A stretch of DNA of 64,000 nt from Acinetobacter rongchengensis (GCF_003611475.1 NZ_RAXT01000006.1:1-64000); one strand, 5' to 3'. Positions 1 through 9,158 are shown, counted from the stretch's first letter. Program-made: numbers and translations. The notes: generated by a model not told the origin, from the letters alone.

Positions 1-438
1 GTTTTTGGTGATGCTTATAAAAATGGATTATTAAAAAATCATCAACTTTTTATGAATTCTATACCAGCAACACATGCTTTACTCGCAGTTGAGCAAGGTT
101 TGGGACATCATACAATTGTGTCTTTTTTGAACTTGATACAACAAGGCTATTATCAGCTAGGTTTGAATATCACACAGTATGATGTGATTGCCCAACTTGC
201 TTGCAAATTAGACATAAGTGATGAGCAATGGTCAAAGTATTTAGGTGCTATCGATCAACAACAAATCGATGAATCTATTCATCATGCCCGCAGACTGTTG
301 TCACAAGTCCAAGCACATGGCTTTCCAACCTTGGTATTTGAAAACCAAAATGGTGAAATCAATAAGATCGCCGTTCAGCATTTTTACAATAAATCACAGG
401 ACTTGGTGAGTTTTGTGGCGCAACAACTTAAACATTAA
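1..438 (+). CDS. DsbA-family thiol oxidoreductase/isomerase-like protein, 3' part
   Basis: The reading frame is open from the first base of the window, so the start and the N-terminal thioredoxin part lie outside. The visible 145 residues are helical and match the helical insert and C-terminal part of DsbA-like (2-hydroxychromene-2-carboxylate isomerase/DsbA superfamily) proteins. The segment with HALLAVEQG, the later KLDIS, and the closing GFPTLVFE stretch, which carries the cis-Pro of the thioredoxin fold, are typical. The CxxC active site cannot be judged because it would lie upstream. An internal ATG at 52 exists but the homology-like region runs through it. The next gene starts 33 bases downstream and may be co-transcribed. 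Family assignment is by motif memory and moderately sure. Confidence 0.7.
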   Translation, partial: VFGDAYKNGLLKNHQLFMNSIPATHALLAVEQGLGHHTIVSFLNLIQQGYYQLGLNITQYDVIAQLACKLDISDEQWSKYLGAIDQQQIDESIHHARRLLSQVQAHGFPTLVFENQNGEINKIAVQHFYNKSQDLVSFVAQQLKH

Positions 439-471
439 TTGAATCACTTTAACTATAACTGAGGTCTTCAT

Positions 472-1332
472 ATGAAATTATTTTTAAAATCGCTTTTGGT
501 GAGTTCAATCGCTCTAAGTGCTTCTGCTTTTGCCGCAGAATTAAGCTATAAAGTTTATAATCCGCAAACTCAAGCGATTTTCCCTGTGACATCCACTTTG
601 ATCACGGGCGAAAAAGATGCTGTACTGGTTGATGCGCAATTTAGTGTAAACGATGCCAAGAATCTGGTAAAAATCATTCAAGACAGTGGTAAAAGTCTAA
701 AATATATTGTGATTACAGCAGGGGATCCAGATTATTATTTTGGCTTAGAACCGCTTGTTCAGGCATTTCCAGATGCCAAAGTGATTGCAACACCTGAAGT
801 GGTTAAGCATATTCAAGCAACGAAAGAAGGGAAGTTTGCCTATTGGGGGCCAATCTTAAAATCTGGCGCACCATCACAAATCATTGTTCCCAATGTGATT
901 GAAGATAAATCCATAGAATTGGAAGGTGAACGAATTGAAATTAAAGCACCGGGCAAATATGCATCTTATTTGTGGGTTCCAAGCAATCGTACTATTTTAG
1001 GTGGTGTAGGTTTGTCATCTGGTATTCATTTATGGACTGCGGATACACAAAGTAAAGAAGCACGTGAAGAATGGCAAAAAGTACTGAAACAAATGAGTCG
1101 TTTGCGACCAAGTGCTGTGATTCCGGGTCATTATATCGGTGCTATTCCTACTGGATCACAAGCGATTGATTTTACGTATAATTATTTAGTCGATGTAGAT
1201 AAAGTCCTAAAAGATCACAAAGATTCTGCATCTGTGATCGCCAAGCTTAAAGAAAAATACCCAAACTTTGCAGATGAAAGTTCTTTAGAGCTCAGTTCTA
1301 AAGTGCTGACTGGAGAAATGGAATGGAAATAA
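472..1332 (+). CDS. Secreted metallo-beta-lactamase-fold protein with degenerate metal site
   Basis: The 286-residue protein starts with a clear Sec signal peptide (KSLLVSSIALSASAFA, cleavage near residue 21) and should be periplasmic. The body has the MBL-fold layout: an early strand pair with DAVLVDAQFS, the metal-motif region near residue 82, an LGGVG segment near 178 and a late IPGH near 219. The HxHxDH motif reads AGDPDY here, so all three histidines are gone, and the usual Asp after LGG is Val. Only the late His remains. Family members normally bind one or two zinc ions, so this one is probably catalytically altered or a pseudoenzyme. The start follows a GAGG-type site. The substrate is unknown. 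Confidence 0.75.
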   Translation: MKLFLKSLLVSSIALSASAFAAELSYKVYNPQTQAIFPVTSTLITGEKDAVLVDAQFSVNDAKNLVKIIQDSGKSLKYIVITAGDPDYYFGLEPLVQAFPDAKVIATPEVVKHIQATKEGKFAYWGPILKSGAPSQIIVPNVIEDKSIELEGERIEIKAPGKYASYLWVPSNRTILGGVGLSSGIHLWTADTQSKEAREEWQKVLKQMSRLRPSAVIPGHYIGAIPTGSQAIDFTYNYLVDVDKVLKDHKDSASVIAKLKEKYPNFADESSLELSSKVLTGEMEWK

Positions 1333-1792
1333 TTTAAGGGCTATTGGGTGATGAAATTTTTATTTTCATCATAATCAATAAAACAATAGAAGTTTGTTAT
1401 GCATCATTTGATCTACTTTCAGAAAAAGTGGTGCGTAACCTAAATATTTTAGATAAATAAATTTTAGATGATTTGAGTGTTTTGTGTCGCTTACATTCAA
1501 CTCTAATATTTTTATTGAAAATGTGCTCTTTGAACCATTCAAATTGTTTGTGATTTTTAAATTGATTGAAACTATGTTCTGAAACGAGCGCAGTTGCTTG
1601 TATTCTTAAGTTAATACAGCTGTGTATTGGTTTTGAGTATGTTTTTTATAAGTGGAACACCGTATTGATTCAGTACAAATAAAATAACAATTTCCTATTT
1701 CAATATAAAAATAGCTGACCTTCATGTAATATAAAATTAATCAAGATTATAAGTATTCAGCAAGCTGAATCGCATATAGAAAGGATCAAAGC
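1333..1792. other. Intergenic region upstream of ubiH
   Basis: 460 AT-rich bases without a convincing gene. A weak stem (GATGAAA/TTTCATC) lies near 1350-1371 but has no clear T-run. A good ribosome site (AAGGA) precedes the ubiH ATG at 1793. I see no RNA gene, repeat or clear promoter. Confidence 0.5.
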
Positions 1793-3004
1793 ATGCAACA
1801 AGAAGTTATCATCGTGGGCGGTGGTATGGTTGGGCTGAGTTTGGCATTGATGTTAGCGAAATCTAACATCGCTGTGAAACTTTTAGAAGCTGTAAAATAT
1901 CCGAATTATGACGATGCGACAGTTGCGCCATATCATTCCAGTTTTGATGCTCGAAATACTGCCTTATCACGTCGTACAGTGCAGATTTATCAAAAGCTTG
2001 GGCTGTGGGCTGCTTTACAAGAACATGCGACCCCTATTCTCGAAGTACATATTACTGAACAAGGTAGTTTTGGTAAGGCACGTTTAGTTGCCGAGCAAGA
2101 AAAAGTCGAAAGCTTTGGGCAAGTGATTGAAAATGCATGGTTAGGGCGAGTGCTATTAACGCAAGTTCGCCAACAGCCGTTGATTGAACTGATTGATGGT
2201 GTGCAGGTTTCTTCACTCCATCAAGATGCTGAATATGTCTATATTGAAGCTAAACGTGGTGAAGAATATACACACACATTAAAATCTAAATTGGTGATCG
2301 CGGCAGATGGGCGAGATTCATTCTGTCGTCAAGCATTGGGCGTGGGTGTGGATGTACATGATTATGATCAAGTGGCGATTGTAACGGCAGTGCAAACTTC
2401 TAAACCTCATCATCAAGTTGGATTTGAGCGTTTTAGCCATTTAGGCCCATTGGCGCTATTGCCTTTACCGGGCGAATATCGTCGTTCAGTGGTATGGCCT
2501 GTGAAAAAAGGGACTGAAGATGAATGGTTGGGTGATGAAAATGATCAACATTTCCTAGATGCTTTACAAAAAACTTATGGCGATCGTGCAGGAAAATTTC
2601 AAAAAACGGGCAAGCGCTTTAGTTTCCCATTGTCACAAGTCCTTGCAGAAAAACAAGCCGTTGGTCGTGTGATTCTCATGGGCAATGCAGCACATACAAT
2701 TCATCCTGTTGCAGGACAAGGTTTTAACTTATGTATGCGCGATGCAGATGTTTTGATGCGCTATATTCTCGAACAAATTGCAAAGTCAGATGATGTCGGT
2801 CAACCTGAAATGTTAAAAGCATATGAACAGGCTCGATTGGCAGATCAGAAACGTGTGATTAAATTCTGTGACTCAGTGGTGCGTGGTTTTAGTAATCAAA
2901 ATCCAATGCTTAAATTATTACGTAATACAGGTTTAGTGGCTTTTGATGTTATTCCTGGAATTAAGCCTTTGGTTGCCAATTATGCAATGGGATTAAAAGC
3001 ATGA
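1793..3004 (+). CDS. ubiH: Ubiquinone biosynthesis FAD hydroxylase UbiH
   Basis: A 403-residue flavoprotein monooxygenase of the UbiH/UbiF/VisC/COQ6 family, expected to hydroxylate the aromatic ring of a polyprenylated ubiquinone precursor. The dinucleotide-binding IIVGGGMVGLSLAL is at residues 6-19. The DG motif is AADGRDSF. The second FAD motif is LMGNAAHTIHPVAGQGFN near residue 300, and Asn in place of Asp there is typical of UbiH. Its stop overlaps the start of the next, paralogous gene (ATGA), so the two are translationally coupled. Which ring carbon each enzyme attacks cannot be told from sequence alone; UbiH is the best fit for this member. Confidence 0.88.
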   Translation: MQQEVIIVGGGMVGLSLALMLAKSNIAVKLLEAVKYPNYDDATVAPYHSSFDARNTALSRRTVQIYQKLGLWAALQEHATPILEVHITEQGSFGKARLVAEQEKVESFGQVIENAWLGRVLLTQVRQQPLIELIDGVQVSSLHQDAEYVYIEAKRGEEYTHTLKSKLVIAADGRDSFCRQALGVGVDVHDYDQVAIVTAVQTSKPHHQVGFERFSHLGPLALLPLPGEYRRSVVWPVKKGTEDEWLGDENDQHFLDALQKTYGDRAGKFQKTGKRFSFPLSQVLAEKQAVGRVILMGNAAHTIHPVAGQGFNLCMRDADVLMRYILEQIAKSDDVGQPEMLKAYEQARLADQKRVIKFCDSVVRGFSNQNPMLKLLRNTGLVAFDVIPGIKPLVANYAMGLKA

Positions 3005-4251
3005 ACCAAGTAAATGAGTCTACAGAGCTATTGGACGTTGTCATTATTGGCGGTGGTTTGGTCGGTGGTTTAACGGCTTTATTATTGGCGCAAGGTGGGG
3101 TACAAGCGACTGTACTTGATGCAGCACCTATCCTCGATGCAGAAAAGACTTTAGCGGTTGCCAATCCTCGAGTACTTGCATTGAGTCAAGCCACCATTCA
3201 TTTACTCAAAACAGTGAATGTTTGGGAAAAGCTTGCACGTCAAATGCCTTATACAGGGATGCAGGTGTGGAATAAAAATGGCTATGGTGAAATTAATTTT
3301 GGCCATGTTTCTGAGAAATTCCCAACAGCAGAGCAAAGTTTAGGCTCGATGGTTGAACCAAGTTTGCTCAATCTTGCAATTCAGCAACAAATGTTAGATC
3401 AATTGCAAGATTATCGAACTCAAGTCAAAGTGACGCGAGTTGAGCGTGGTGTAGGCTGTTGGATCATTCAGCTTGCAGATGGCACACAACTCAAGACTAA
3501 ACTGTTAATTGGTGCAGATGGTGCAAACTCTTTTGTACGTGAGCAAGCATTTATCGATCTAGATATTTTGGATTATAAACAAGCGGGTTTAACCTGTGCC
3601 ATTCGTACCACGCAACCACACCAGTATGTTGCACGTCAGATTTTCCATCCGACAGGGCCTTTGGCCTTTTTGCCTATGGCAAGTTTAAATGCAGAGCAAG
3701 CCGAACATTGGATTTCGATTGTTTGGACATTGCCTGATGATTATGCAGATGAATATGCAGCCCTCGATGATCAAGCCTTTTGCCAATTGTTAACGAGAGA
3801 AAGTCACCATATGCTTGGAGAGGTTTTAGAAGCGACGCCTCGGGCTAAATTCCCACTGAAAGCACGGGCTGCACAGCGTTATGTAAAAGACAGTTTAGCA
3901 TTGATTGGCGATGCAGCTCATGTGATTCATCCATTGGCAGGTCAAGGGGTGAATATCGGATGCTTGGATGCCGCTATTTTATGTGATGTGTTGTTACATG
4001 ATTTAAAACGTGGTGTTTGGGCGCATGAACAAACCTTGAAGCGCTATGAACATCAACGTAAAGGTCAAAATGATGCGATGATGCATAGTATGTCTGCAAT
4101 TGGTTTTCTTGAAAGTGCTGAAATTTTCCCGATCGTATGGGCCAGAAACTTTGGTTTGAAGCAGGTTGAAAAGCAAGCATTTTTAAAAGATCGGTTTATG
4201 GCACAAGCCAATGGATTATCGACCTTAAAGTCGACACGCTATGCTGTTTAA
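3001..4251 (+). CDS. UbiH/UbiF/VisC-family FAD-dependent hydroxylase (UbiI/UbiF-like)
   Basis: 416 residues, paralogous to the gene it overlaps. It has an N-terminal FAD motif (VVIIGGGLVGGLTALLLA, residues 13-30), a DG motif (IGADGANSFVR) and the second FAD motif LIGDAAHVIHPLAGQGVNIG near residue 300. Family members insert hydroxyls into the ubiquinone ring; this one looks closest to UbiI/VisC. The ATGA overlap with ubiH implies a two-gene operon covering two ring hydroxylations. No other ubi gene is in the window. The exact regiospecificity is not decidable here, so no symbol is given. Confidence 0.85.
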   Translation: MNQVNESTELLDVVIIGGGLVGGLTALLLAQGGVQATVLDAAPILDAEKTLAVANPRVLALSQATIHLLKTVNVWEKLARQMPYTGMQVWNKNGYGEINFGHVSEKFPTAEQSLGSMVEPSLLNLAIQQQMLDQLQDYRTQVKVTRVERGVGCWIIQLADGTQLKTKLLIGADGANSFVREQAFIDLDILDYKQAGLTCAIRTTQPHQYVARQIFHPTGPLAFLPMASLNAEQAEHWISIVWTLPDDYADEYAALDDQAFCQLLTRESHHMLGEVLEATPRAKFPLKARAAQRYVKDSLALIGDAAHVIHPLAGQGVNIGCLDAAILCDVLLHDLKRGVWAHEQTLKRYEHQRKGQNDAMMHSMSAIGFLESAEIFPIVWARNFGLKQVEKQAFLKDRFMAQANGLSTLKSTRYAV

Positions 4252-4424
4252 ATTTAAATTGATATTTTTTAAACAAACATTGTCGTTTTTTTACGAATTT
4301 GATTAGAAAAAGTACAATTTTTTTGCTTAACCCTCTAGTCGAAATCAAAAGAGCTTGCTACATTTCACGGTATAACATCACCATTTTAGAATGGTAAATT
4401 GACGTCATTGATGGGGAGTTTAAG

Positions 4425-4676
4425 ATGACAGATTCTAATGACTATGATGATAATACCGAAGATCAAGCTGTAGATGATGATGAAGCCAAAGCTGCTGAAA
4501 AAGGTGCCGCGGCAAGTGATTCTACAGTTTCAGATGCAGATTTAGCTGAAGCGGAAACTTTGACAGTGACTGCTAAAAAAAGACAGCGTGATGCGCTCGA
4601 AGATGAAGTTGCAGCTTTCTTAGCACGTGGTGGTAAAATTACTGAAGTTCCACCAGACGAAAGTGCCAAAGACTGA
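4425..4676 (+). CDS. sutA: SutA-like RNA polymerase-associated small acidic protein
   Basis: 83 residues with a very acidic, probably disordered N-terminal half (runs of Asp/Glu, then an Ala/Glu-rich segment) and a conserved tail near residues 56-78 with the motif EVAAFLARGGKITEV. That tail is what I recognise from SutA, which in Pseudomonas binds RNA polymerase and helps transcription during slow growth. A good GGGGAG site lies 7 bases before the ATG, and a strong terminator follows at once, so it is a single-gene unit. The symbol rests on the tail motif alone. An antisense frame over the same region is a composition artefact. Confidence 0.68.
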   Translation: MTDSNDYDDNTEDQAVDDDEAKAAEKGAAASDSTVSDADLAEAETLTVTAKKRQRDALEDEVAAFLARGGKITEVPPDESAKD

Positions 4677-4680
4677 TTTT

Positions 4681-4710
4681 AAAAGCATCACAAACGTGGT
4701 GCTTTTTTTA
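4681..4710 (+). terminator. Rho-independent terminator after sutA-like gene
   Basis: Stem AAGCATCAC / GTGGTGCTT (one G-T pair) with a 4-base loop, followed by a run of seven T. It lies four bases after the stop codon. Confidence 0.85.
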
Positions 4711-5016
4711 TTGAACTTCAATCATCTGTTTCAATTATATTGAACAGTTGATCGACCATTCTTTTAACAATTTGATCTTTTTAAGTAATCTTTAGTTTAC
4801 GATGAGTGGAATAGTATAGATTTTTAACTATCTATTTGAAATATATGATTAAGATAATAGAACAATGCTAAGGTATTTAAAAATGTCTTTTTTGACAAGT
4901 GTCGGATTTTTATAGTCAATTTCAAATAAGAAAACTTCAATTAGGCTGATCAAAGTCTACGAGAGTAGACCAGCTGATTATTATAGATAAACAAGAATAT
5001 AAACAGGGATAGGGCA
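4711..5016. other. Intergenic region with two dyads
   Basis: About 300 bases between the sutA-like gene and the solute-binding protein gene. An imperfect inverted repeat (ATCATCTGTTTCAAT / ATTGAACAGTTGAT) spans 4721-4753. A short perfect dyad, GTCTAC-GAGA-GTAGAC, spans 4955-4970, about 45 bases before the next start codon. Neither has a T-run, so they are more likely operator or RNA-structure candidates than terminators. No gene seen. Confidence 0.4.
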
Positions 5017-6273
5017 ATGCGATATTTCAAACAGCAAGATCAGAAAATAGAGACAAAACACACACTTAAAAAAGCGTTTTTGGTGGCTGCATTATCTGGG
5101 ATATTGCCTATGGCTCATGCAGCACCAACTTCAGCGCCAAAGCTTAATCTAACGCTATCTGAGCATTCCAAAGCAAAAATAAAAAGATTAATGAATGACC
5201 CTAAAGTTTGGCAGCAAATACCCAAACAAGTCACGCTGTGCGTGTTTTCTCCAGATGGTGCAAATGGCGAAGCTTTTGAGCAGGCAACCAGTTATATCAG
5301 TGAACTGCCACGTATTTCGCAAATCGCCAAAGATTTTGGTGTGGACATGAAAATTACTCGTCCAACAAAACTCTCTATGCATATTGATTTAAGTTATCCA
5401 AAATTAAAGAAAACAGCGACCACTGACATTAACCTACGCGTATATACCGATGAGCGTGTACTCACAGAGGATTTCCGTGGAAAAAAATGTGATGGTGCTG
5501 GAATCAGTAATTTAAGAGCACGCCAATTTAATCCATTTGTAGGCAGTATCGATGCACTTGGTGCAGTACAAAGTTATAAACAGTTGGTTACAGTGATTCA
5601 ATTACTTGCTCGTCCTGAGTATGATGCCAAAATGGTCAATAATGACTACGAAGTTGTGGGGGTTGTACCATTGGGGGCGGCATATATTATGGTCAGTGAT
5701 CGACGTATCGATACTTTATCAAAAGCTGCGGGAAAAAAAGTTGCGGTTATGAATTTTGATGGTACGCAAAGAAAATTGGTTCAAAATGTCGGGGCGCAAC
5801 CTGTTTCAGTGGATTTACTCAGTGTTGGAGGGAAATTTAATAATAAAGAAGTCGATATTATGGCTGGCCCAGCGTTGTTATTTAAACCCTTAGAGCTGCA
5901 TAAAGGCATGACAGATCGTAGTGGGAAAGTGGTTGGCGGGATTATTAAATTTCCTTTGATTCAGGTTACAGGTACTCTGATTATGCATCGCAACAAGTTC
6001 CCCGCAGGTATGGGGTCGATTGCGCGTGAAATGATTTCTCAACAACTGAGTCCAGCATTTGAATTCGTTGACAAAACAGAACGAGAGATTCCAGATAAAT
6101 ATTGGATGGATATACGTGAAGCTGATAAACCTGGGTATATTCGAATTATGCGAGAAGCACGTATTCAGATGACCAAAGAAGGCTATTATGATCCTGCAAT
6201 GATGAAGATATTAAAGAAAATTAGATGCAGTCAAAACCCGAGTAATTATGAATGTTCATTAACAGATGAATAG
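5017..6273 (+). CDS. Putative periplasmic solute-binding protein (TRAP DctP-like), orphan
   Basis: 418 residues. After a polar start of about 18 residues a hydrophobic segment (AFLVAALSGILPMAHA) ends in an AHA-A site, so export to the periplasm is likely. The body looks like a large bacterial solute-binding protein related to TRAP receptors: CVFSPDGANGEAF early, GAAYIMVSDRRI in the middle and a conserved DRSGKVVGG late. Cys78, Cys159 and two C-terminal cysteines could form disulfides. There is no membrane permease beside it, so its transport partner, if any, is elsewhere. I recognise the overall type but not a substrate. Confidence 0.6.
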   Translation: MRYFKQQDQKIETKHTLKKAFLVAALSGILPMAHAAPTSAPKLNLTLSEHSKAKIKRLMNDPKVWQQIPKQVTLCVFSPDGANGEAFEQATSYISELPRISQIAKDFGVDMKITRPTKLSMHIDLSYPKLKKTATTDINLRVYTDERVLTEDFRGKKCDGAGISNLRARQFNPFVGSIDALGAVQSYKQLVTVIQLLARPEYDAKMVNNDYEVVGVVPLGAAYIMVSDRRIDTLSKAAGKKVAVMNFDGTQRKLVQNVGAQPVSVDLLSVGGKFNNKEVDIMAGPALLFKPLELHKGMTDRSGKVVGGIIKFPLIQVTGTLIMHRNKFPAGMGSIAREMISQQLSPAFEFVDKTEREIPDKYWMDIREADKPGYIRIMREARIQMTKEGYYDPAMMKILKKIRCSQNPSNYECSLTDE

Positions 6274-6326
6274 TTTTAACAGATCTGACAGATCAATTTA
6301 CACATGAAGAATGAGTCGAAGTAGAT

Positions 6327-6360
6327 AACAGTCAAAATTCAAAAGGATTTTGACTGTTAT
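6327..6360 (+). terminator. Hairpin after solute-binding protein gene
   Basis: Perfect long stem AACAGTCAAAAT / ATTTTGACTGTT with an 8-base loop, 53 bases after the stop. The T-run is weak, so termination is likely but not certain. Confidence 0.6.
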
Positions 6361-6517
6361 TCATTTGAATATTGAAAATAGAATGGTGTATTCTTTGATC
6401 AGATGATTATTTAACAAACAAGATTATGTTTTAAAAAAAAATCTAATTTAAATTCATTCTATTCCTTTCAAGTATTTAATAATGACTGAAAAATAGAATA
6501 TTGATGATATTCAGAAA

Positions 6518-7099
6518 ATGAATAAACTTTTAATTGTATTGATGTTTTTACCCAGTTTGAGCTATGCCACTCGCTATCAAACAGGGGATATTATCTTTCA
6601 TACTTCAAAATCTGCACAAAGTATTGTGATTCAAAAGGCAACGCATAGTCCTTATAGCCATATGGGAATGCTGGTCAATAAGAATGGTAAATTATGGGTA
6701 TTAGAAGCCATACAACCTGTGAAATATACAGCATTCAATGACTGGGTGAACCGTGGTGTAAATCAGCAATATGTGGTCAAAAGGCTAAACTGTGATTTAA
6801 GTCGTCAACAACAAAATACACTTGTAAAAAATGCAGAAAAATATTTGGGTAAACCTTATGACATTTATTTTGAATGGAATAATGACGCAATTTATTGCTC
6901 AGAGATTATTTGGAAAGCATATAACGATGCATTGGGAATCCAACTTGCACCATTACAGAAATTGAATCGTTTTGATTTATCTGATTTGAAAGTCAAAGCG
7001 CTTATGAAACAGAGATATGGTCAGAATATTCCATTACAAGAAACGGTAATTGCGCCTAAAGCTATTTTTGAATCGAAGCAACTAATAACAGTGAAATAG
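6518..7099 (+). CDS. YiiX/YebB-like NlpC/P60-type cysteine hydrolase
   Basis: 193 residues with a short signal peptide (KLLIVLMFLPSLSYA, cut near residue 17). It begins the mature part with TGDIIFHTS, then SHMGM near residue 47 supplies the likely catalytic His and YCSEIIWKAY near residue 125 the likely Cys. This is the circularly permuted papain-like arrangement of the YiiX family, in which His precedes Cys. Members are thought to act on amide bonds in the envelope, but substrates are mostly unproven. The gene stands alone and ends at a shared terminator facing the tRNA-Glu genes. Confidence 0.8.
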   Translation: MNKLLIVLMFLPSLSYATRYQTGDIIFHTSKSAQSIVIQKATHSPYSHMGMLVNKNGKLWVLEAIQPVKYTAFNDWVNRGVNQQYVVKRLNCDLSRQQQNTLVKNAEKYLGKPYDIYFEWNNDAIYCSEIIWKAYNDALGIQLAPLQKLNRFDLSDLKVKALMKQRYGQNIPLQETVIAPKAIFESKQLITVK

Positions 7100-7152
7100 T
7101 GATTGTTGTTGGTTGAATTTTAATATCGAACATTTCATTGGTTTAAAAATAA

Positions 7153-7185
7153 AAAACCTGAGTCATAATGCTCAGGTTTTTTTAT
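7153..7185. terminator. Bidirectional terminator between yiiX-like gene and tRNA-Glu
   Basis: Stem AAACCTGAG / CTCAGGTTT with T-runs on both strands. It can end the plus-strand hydrolase gene and the minus-strand tRNA-Glu pair. Confidence 0.85.
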
Positions 7186-7214
7186 AAGAATCTTGAAATT
7201 AAGATTCTAGAATG

Positions 7215-7290
7215 TGGCGACCCTACGGGGATTCGAACCCCGGTTACCGCCGTGAAAGGGCGATGTCCTAGGCCTCTAGACGATAGGGTC
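7215..7290 (-). tRNA. tRNA-Glu(TTC), copy 1
   Basis: 76 bases including the encoded CCA. Acceptor stem GACCCTA/TAGGGTC, T-loop TTCGAAC and anticodon TTC in the loop CTTTCAC. Identical to three other copies in the window. Only 43 bases separate it from copy 2, with no promoter between them, so the two form one transcript. Confidence 0.97.
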
Positions 7291-7333
7291 AATAAATTGA
7301 GGCTACCAACTGAAAACTAAACCATTAAATTAA

Positions 7334-7409
7334 TGGCGACCCTACGGGGATTCGAACCCCGGTTACCGCCGTGAAAGGGCGATGTCCTAGGCCTCTAGAC
7401 GATAGGGTC
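7334..7409 (-). tRNA. tRNA-Glu(TTC), copy 2
   Basis: Same 76-base sequence as copy 1. First gene of a tandem pair read on the minus strand, with its promoter immediately upstream at 7427-7455. Confidence 0.97.
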
Positions 7410-7426
7410 GTTTCAGAGGTGGGCGT

Positions 7427-7455
7427 ATATTAGGGCGAATATGAAAAAGTGTCAA
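7427..7455 (-). promoter_or_regulatory. Promoter of tRNA-Glu copies 2 and 1
   Basis: On the minus strand: consensus -35 TTGACA, a 17-base spacer and -10 TAATAT, followed by a GC-rich discriminator (ACGCCC) as in stable-RNA promoters. The tRNA begins about 17 bases downstream. Confidence 0.85.
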
Positions 7456-7683
7456 ACCTTTTTCAGCAATAAAAAGTGAAATTGTATTTGAATGTATAAA
7501 AACACAGCAAATATAAGAAAAGTGTTTAAAAATAATACCAAATATACGTATTAATGAATCAATTATTTTCAATCAAGATCAAAGGTGATAATAAAACGAT
7601 CATGTTTTAAAAAGAAATCATAGTGGTCTAAAAGCGAAGATATTGAAGATTTTTAGAATGAACTTAGATTTATTTTTGATATA

Positions 7684-7716
7684 AAAAAGGTGTAGCAACT
7701 CGCTACACCTTTTTGT
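7684..7716 (-). terminator. Terminator after amino acid permease gene
   Basis: Perfect stem GGTGTAGC / GCTACACC with a 5-base loop and T-runs on both sides. It lies just beyond the stop of the minus-strand permease gene. Confidence 0.88.
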
Positions 7717-7736
7717 TTTACACAGTCTTTCAGCGT

Positions 7737-9158
7737 TTAACTTTTGTTTTTATACAAAGTTGCATAGCTGATATAGCAAGCTGCAATAAAAATTAAGCAG
7801 CCAATAAAACCAGCACGCATTTCAGGGTCAAATACCATGCTGATCCCTGTAATTAAACAGAAAACAAAACCTAAAATAGGTACGATCGGGAACAATGGTG
7901 CAGCAAAAGCCAGTTCAGCTTTACTATGACCTTGTTTATACCATTGACGTCTAAAATTAAATTGGGATAAACAAATACTCATCCAAACCACAACCATGGT
8001 GAATGCAGCGACACCCAATAAGTTTTTGAAAATAGTTTCAGGTGCAAATTGTTCTGAAAGTAAGCCAGGTAATGCACCGAACATAGTCACAATAACTGCA
8101 ACAAAAGGAATACCACGTGCGTTTACTTTAGAAAATACGCTAGGGAGCTGTTTTTTCGAAGATAAAGCCCACATCATTCGTGATGCCGCAAATAGACCTG
8201 AATTGGCTGCAGACAACAGAGCGGTGATAATCACAAAGCGGATAATATCTTCAGCATAAGGAATACCAATATGATCGAATACGGTCACAAATGGGCTACT
8301 ACTCACACCTTCACCACCCAGTCCAGCCTGTTGGTGCGGAAGCAAAGCACTGATTACGATGATTGTTCCGACAAAGAAGATTAACAAGCGCCAGATTGCT
8401 GTATTAATCGCTTTAGGTACGTTCTTCGCAGGGTCTTGTGTTTCACCAGCGGCAACACCAATCAACTCAGTACCTGAAAAGGCAAAGTTTACAATCAGCA
8501 TAGTGGCAAAGATAGGGAATAGACCTTGAGGGAACCAGCCATCGGCAGTGAGATTACTAAATAAAGGTGCAGACTCATAACCTTGGTAATTAAGAATACC
8601 AAAAATTGCTAACAGACCTAGTAATATAAAGATAATGACTGTAATGACTTTAACGAGAGAGAGCCAGAACTCGGATTCTGCAAACCATTTGGTAGAACTC
8701 ATGTTCAAACCAAAAACAATGGCTGCAAAAATAATGGTCCATAACCACATCGAAATGTGAGGAAACCATTCTTGCATCAATAATGCTGCAGCTGTGAATT
8801 CAGTACCAAGTGTAGCAGACCATGTTAACCAATATAGCCATGTGACGGTATAGCCAGTTGCAGGGCCAATGTATTTCTGAGCATAGCTACCAAATGAGCC
8901 AGACTCAGGCATATGTACTGCAAGTTCGCCTAAGCATAGCATTACCATATAGGCAATGATTCCGCCGAGGATATAAGAAATGATGGCACCAATAGGGCCC
9001 GTTTGTGCTATGACCTCACCAGAACCTAAGAAAAGTCCGGTTCCAATTGCACCACCTAGTGAGATCATCACCAAATGTCGTGTACTCATCGCTCGTTTTA
9101 ACGGCGCTGAGTTTGCAGTAGAGTGCATAGCATCATGCTCTGATTGAGATGAAGACAT
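7737..9158 (-). CDS. APC-family amino acid permease
   Basis: 473 residues with about 12 hydrophobic segments; an inner-membrane amino acid:proton symporter of the AAT group of the APC superfamily (the LysP/AroP/GabP/MmuP relatives). The first helix carries the family signature MISLGGAIGTGLFLGSG near residues 30-46. FSGTELIGVAAGETQDP near residue 240 is the conserved helix-6 region. The hydrophilic N-terminus has about 25 residues. The substrate is not determinable; MmuP- and LysP-like proteins are the closest I recall. It sits between tRNA-Glu copies 2 and 3 and has its own terminator. Confidence 0.88.
   Translation of the reverse strand: MSSSQSEHDAMHSTANSAPLKRAMSTRHLVMISLGGAIGTGLFLGSGEVIAQTGPIGAIISYILGGIIAYMVMLCLGELAVHMPESGSFGSYAQKYIGPATGYTVTWLYWLTWSATLGTEFTAAALLMQEWFPHISMWLWTIIFAAIVFGLNMSSTKWFAESEFWLSLVKVITVIIFILLGLLAIFGILNYQGYESAPLFSNLTADGWFPQGLFPIFATMLIVNFAFSGTELIGVAAGETQDPAKNVPKAINTAIWRLLIFFVGTIIVISALLPHQQAGLGGEGVSSSPFVTVFDHIGIPYAEDIIRFVIITALLSAANSGLFAASRMMWALSSKKQLPSVFSKVNARGIPFVAVIVTMFGALPGLLSEQFAPETIFKNLLGVAAFTMVVVWMSICLSQFNFRRQWYKQGHSKAELAFAAPLFPIVPILGFVFCLITGISMVFDPEMRAGFIGCLIFIAACYISYATLYKNKS

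Noticed and set aside
4463..4669. Antisense frame over the sutA-like gene
   Set aside because: Ser/Ala-rich product mirrors the acidic coding strand; no start signals; composition artefact.
7387..7572. Open frame of 61 codons on the minus strand
   Set aside because: It runs from AT-rich spacer through the tRNA-Glu promoter into the tRNA gene.
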